Shown one piece after another: positions 60,487-64,000 of a stretch of DNA of 64,000 bases. Position 1 is the first letter of the stretch; each line of letters begins with the position of its first letter. Source of the DNA: Opisthorchis felineus. Lineage: Eukaryota > Platyhelminthes > Trematoda > Opisthorchiida > Opisthorchiidae. A model generated the notes under the pieces. The model was not told the DNA's origin and searched no databases. It saw only the letters and a program-made list of their open reading frames with translations. The position numbers and the translations under genes were made by a program. The stretch spans positions 163,274 through 227,273 of the forward strand of contig SJOL01005521.1 in NCBI GenBank assembly GCA_004794785.1. Direction: 5' to 3'.

Positions 60487-63400
60487 CTGTGGCAAAAAGG
60501 AAACGGTAAAATTCAACGTCAGATAGTTAGCTAGATGACGGTCTGAAAGTTACACGATCACACCAGGTAGTTGACCCTCGTTTACAATGAAAAACACGAC
60601 ACCAGTAAATTACAAACCAAACAGCATTCGAACAAATGAAGTGGTGGTGATAAGCCATTGCCACCGGAGCTTTGCCTTCTCATCTTCTACATGAAGTGAC
60701 CAGTGCTTCCGTAAAACATTTGAACAAGAAATCAGCCGGATAAAGTTTTCCCAGTATGGCCATGACTCCAAACAAATGTCCGGACGTGGGTTTTATCCCA
60801 AACAATGAGAACCTCCATATCCCGCTATTTCGATCATAAATCATCAAAACATATTTGGGAAAGAGGTGCTGAGGTGAAAAATGTCACGTACAAACAAAAC
60901 CGTCCAAAATTCATGGACGGATTTCTCCTAGCTCGTCCCTCCGGCTGACCTGAGTTAAAAAGAAAATACGCTTCTAGTTTGGGGTTCGACCACTTCATAG
61001 CCGTCGTCTGTTTAACCGCTTCAGCTAAGGGTGCCGCTAATTGATAATGCAGTAGACCATTTTCTACGTTCCCAAACAGAATTCTTCCCACGCATGATAC
61101 ATCTCAGTAAACCATATCCCACGCGAATTGGTGATGGCTACTTGCGCCTTTCCTGTAACTTGAAAATGTCAAATGACATTGCCTGATTTCCAGTTACCGA
61201 ACAATAGGACTCCTTTTATCTAGCAGTGATGTGTAGAGACAAACACTTCAACCTTCATCTCCAGCTGATAGCAGAGTGAGAAAAAGGGTTTTAAGTGTAA
61301 AACTGAAGCTGTAAGTCAATCGCGAGCCAGGTTTTCCGTGTGACGGAATATAGGTTTTCTAAGAGATATTTATTCTGATCATGTGGGTTCGGTGGCTGAA
61401 AATCTAAGCGATACACCTGGTTTTTCTGTCAAATCATTCGTTAATTAAGAATTTCGATTTTGAACGACTTCAATATAGGTATTTTTTGTTGATTCAAACG
61501 AAAATGCAAGTTACTGGCAATATTTCAACTGTATTTGGCATAATACGGATGGTTAAAAAATGAAAAACTTGAAACAATGGAAGGAACAAGTGAGGTAGAT
61601 CTATGGCTACAGAGCAGGATGATAGAACGTCATTCACATGCACTGTATAACAGCGACTGTTGCGTTTGAGTTATTGTCTCTGTTACGGCACAAATATACT
61701 TTTGTAAAAATGGTCTCTTTCCTCTTATGTCTATGACTGATGGCTTTTTTGCTTTTTCGTTTAAACATTACAAACAAAATGACGTTCACAAGAAGGTTGA
61801 ACGCCGTTTAGAGGCTTTATTTTTGGATTCATTCAACTGACTTACTAAAAGACATGCAGCATTTTCTAGTGTATACCAAAAAGACGTTGAACAGTTTTAC
61901 TCATGATTGTCCCAGCATTGGATTGCAGGCCATAAGCCAATGTATTTTGGCGTCAGTTGAATAAAATTACGTTCACAAAAAGAGGAAGTGAGCTCAGTTT
62001 TGTAATAAACATGGGTTCAACCTAACGGAAGTAAATAAGCCCTGGAGCGATCGCTAACAGACCTGTGAACGGAAAAAGTGTACAGTAGGGGTGGTGTTGG
62101 AGTAGCCTTTTAGTTGCAGCTCAGCGGATGAAGAACATTTGAGTCTGTCGACCGAATATGTATTCCGTGCAACGCGATGACGTAATAAGTAGCATGGCTG
62201 ACAGAAAAACTGGAATACAGATCCCAGCCTTAATGATATTATCCACGCCGGAGACCAGCGACGGGAAAGACCTTAGTAGATAGGATTCTTCATACTGTTG
62301 CGGAGGCTGCTAAATTGTGACTGGGCGTATGACCCTGCTCTTCCAGGACCATGATACGAAGGAAGAGCAGTCATTAAATACTCAAGTCTAAAGTCATCCA
62401 TTATCTAACAGTTTGTGTTGCAACTATTCACCGAGGGGTGCCACAGCTCAACGTGGGAAGAAATTATTTTTGGGGCTCATTCAGCCCACCTGTGCTTAGG
62501 TCATCCAGTTATTGGACAAAACTGCCGACCGTTGCAGTGAGTCTTTTTTCTCACTATCATCCAGGTACCGTTAAGTGTATGCCACCCATTGGTAGAAAGC
62601 ACCAGAATAGGTAACTCAAGACTCTGTTTGAAGGCCTAGAACATTAGGCGATAAACTGGCGAGCATAGCACCGTAAAGAGAAAAAGAGAACCGAAATCAT
62701 AAATTCACAAGGTGCTTGTGGAAGGGCCGACAATGACCCGACCCTTTGAGTGAGTTCAAGTGAAAATGACAAGCTCAGCGCTCCACTCGAATTACATCGT
62801 CTGGCTACATTTATGCGTTTTGAGGGTATGGGCAGTGTTCCGTCTCACGATTCATATAAATGCACTTTCTATGTAAGAAAGTTCTCCATAAGATTACTTG
62901 TCTTTCAGATGCCTTACCAAAGACATACTACCCACATTGATATACATGGTACAAAAAGCACATTGAAGCTCGAAAATGCTACTTTGAAGGATATTAGTAA
63001 TTGAGGAGTCGGCTAAAACCTGAAACCCCCGAATAAAATGAATATTGCCGTAGGAAGAGGAAAGCTAATAATGTGTATTATATCAGGGACACAGAGAAGA
63101 ATTTTAATCCTGAAATCTTTCACTTAAGTTTATGCGACTGATAACAAAACTTATACATAATCTCAATGTACAATATACTTGACATGTTGAGGAGGTGCAC
63201 TTCGTTTCCACCGATTGTTTACCAAACCCTTCAGTCGATTCCAAACTTCTTCCAACTGATTAAAAACACGTATTCGTCCCGTGGACAAATGAACCAGTGT
63301 CCTGTCTATTTGGAACAGAGAATTAACTACGGAGTTGGTCAGGCAAAAATAACATTTCGTTAATGAGTTAGGGGTGAAGATTTATTCATGCCATATTTAT

Positions 63401-63494
63401 ATTCGGCCATGAGGAACTAAGCAAAGTAATGGGGGATCCCAGCTGCTCTTTACCGAAGTAATAATTCGTTTCAGTCTGTGAGCTGCGCAAGAAA
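60487..63494. other. No supported gene
   Basis: A minus-strand stretch at 60850-61091 is protein-like (NGLLHYQLAAPLAEAVKQ), but its flanks read better as an acceptor (CTTTTTAACTCAG near 60950) for a short, uncertain exon. A perfect ten-pair hairpin occurs at 62335-62370. Otherwise nothing is recognised. Confidence 0.35.
62335..62370. repeat. Perfect 10-bp hairpin
   Basis: CTGCTCTTCC (62335-62344) and GGAAGAGCAG (62361-62370) are exact reverse complements around 16 bases. Confidence 0.8.
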
Positions 63495-63610
63495 CCATCA
63501 TAAATGGGACATTCAGCTTGGTGCCAGGTGAGTCTCCAGTCAAAACCAACTTGGTATACAAATGAGTGTATTTCGCTAATCCCTTTATGTAGTTTGTTTA
63601 ATGCGTAACC
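63495..63610 (+). repeat. Family A repeat copy 6, lead module only
   Basis: Shares GGACATTCAGCTTGGTGCCA, GGTGAGTCTCCAGTCAAAAC and CAAATGAGTGTATTTCGCTAA with the other copies, then jumps to a trailer-like CTTTATGTAGTTTGTTTAATG. The hammerhead section is absent. Confidence 0.65.
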
Positions 63611-64000
63611 CCGAATTGGCTTTTAAGGGAATATATGCGTCTACTTATACATTGTGCACAAAATCACCGACATTGGACAACGAACTCCCCACTTTTCCAA
63701 CAAACATGCGTTACTTACTTTGTTCCCCTCCCCAGGACACAAAACACAAACCTAAGCCTGAACAAAAACCGTCTGGTTAAACAAATAAAGCACAAAGTTT
63801 TCTCTCAAAACCAGTGCGTTTCTACTGGGTGGCGGGGTTATACTGGCGAACACGGACAAATCGCTGCCAAAGACATAGGGTGCAAGTGACACTGTCCGTC
63901 ATTCAAAAACGTCTTTTCCCGTCCAAAATAATGGAAACAGTTAACGAAAGTTCGCTTAAGCTATTTATTTTGATATTTGTACCACTGTAAAGATGAACAG
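63611..64000. other. Right edge, no supported gene
   Basis: One plus-strand open stretch (63635-63889) without splice context. Nothing else is recognised. Confidence 0.3.

Noticed and set aside
1..64000. CRISPR array, bacterial operons or phage genes
   Set aside because: No regularly spaced repeats, no dense reading frames and clear spliceosomal exon structure.

Overview
The window looks like a piece of animal nuclear genome, most likely from a flatworm and probably a digenean fluke. It has no dense operons, its exons are short and lie far apart, and its introns are filled with retroelement debris. Three things point to flukes. The first is tRNA-derived SINEs with an embedded hammerhead ribozyme, as in the schistosome Sm-alpha family. 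The second is decayed Penelope-like elements (PLEs) with a C-terminal GIY-YIG domain. The third is a second tRNA-headed SINE. The assignment is an inference from element types; no species marker was seen.

The main gene runs on the minus strand from at least 60,486 down to 15,474. I assembled it by matching splice sites and reading phase across 16 exons. The seven-transmembrane part is the best supported: TM1 (37,024-37,124), TM2-TM3 (32,603-32,794), TM4 (31,012-31,152), a possible second extracellular loop exon (29,620-29,757), TM5 (26,760-26,906), TM6-TM7 (18,578-18,737) and two cytoplasmic tail exons (16,220-16,454 and 15,474-15,799). Every junction keeps frame, and TM2, TM3 and TM5 resemble adhesion/secretin-class GPCRs. 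Upstream exons at 39.7, 43.6-44.1, 46.4-46.7, 47.3-48.0, 53.2 and 60.4 kb form a phase-compatible extracellular region with Cys residues, N-glycosylation sites and one Ig-like stretch. The joined model is about 970 residues and lacks a start codon, so the gene probably begins beyond or near the right edge. No canonical GPS autoproteolysis motif was found.

To the left, 1-15 kb holds one well-spliced terminal exon of another gene (12,203-12,361, minus), two weak exon candidates, and repeats. No plus-strand gene could be supported anywhere.

The most interesting content is a set of hammerhead ribozyme motifs in several unrelated repeat families. Family A has five copies; the one at 517-559 has an intact core and pairs in all three stems. 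Family C sits inside a tRNA-derived SINE (2.6, 22.7 and 27.9 kb). Family B is hammerhead-like (10.6, 10.85, 26.1, 43.05 and perhaps 38.3 kb) and forms a large foldback at 10.56-10.89 kb. A PLE (34.8-36.8 kb) in the TM1-TM2 intron also ends in a hammerhead-like remnant. Intronic copies on the minus strand would be transcribed with the GPCR pre-mRNA; those on the plus strand would be antisense to it.
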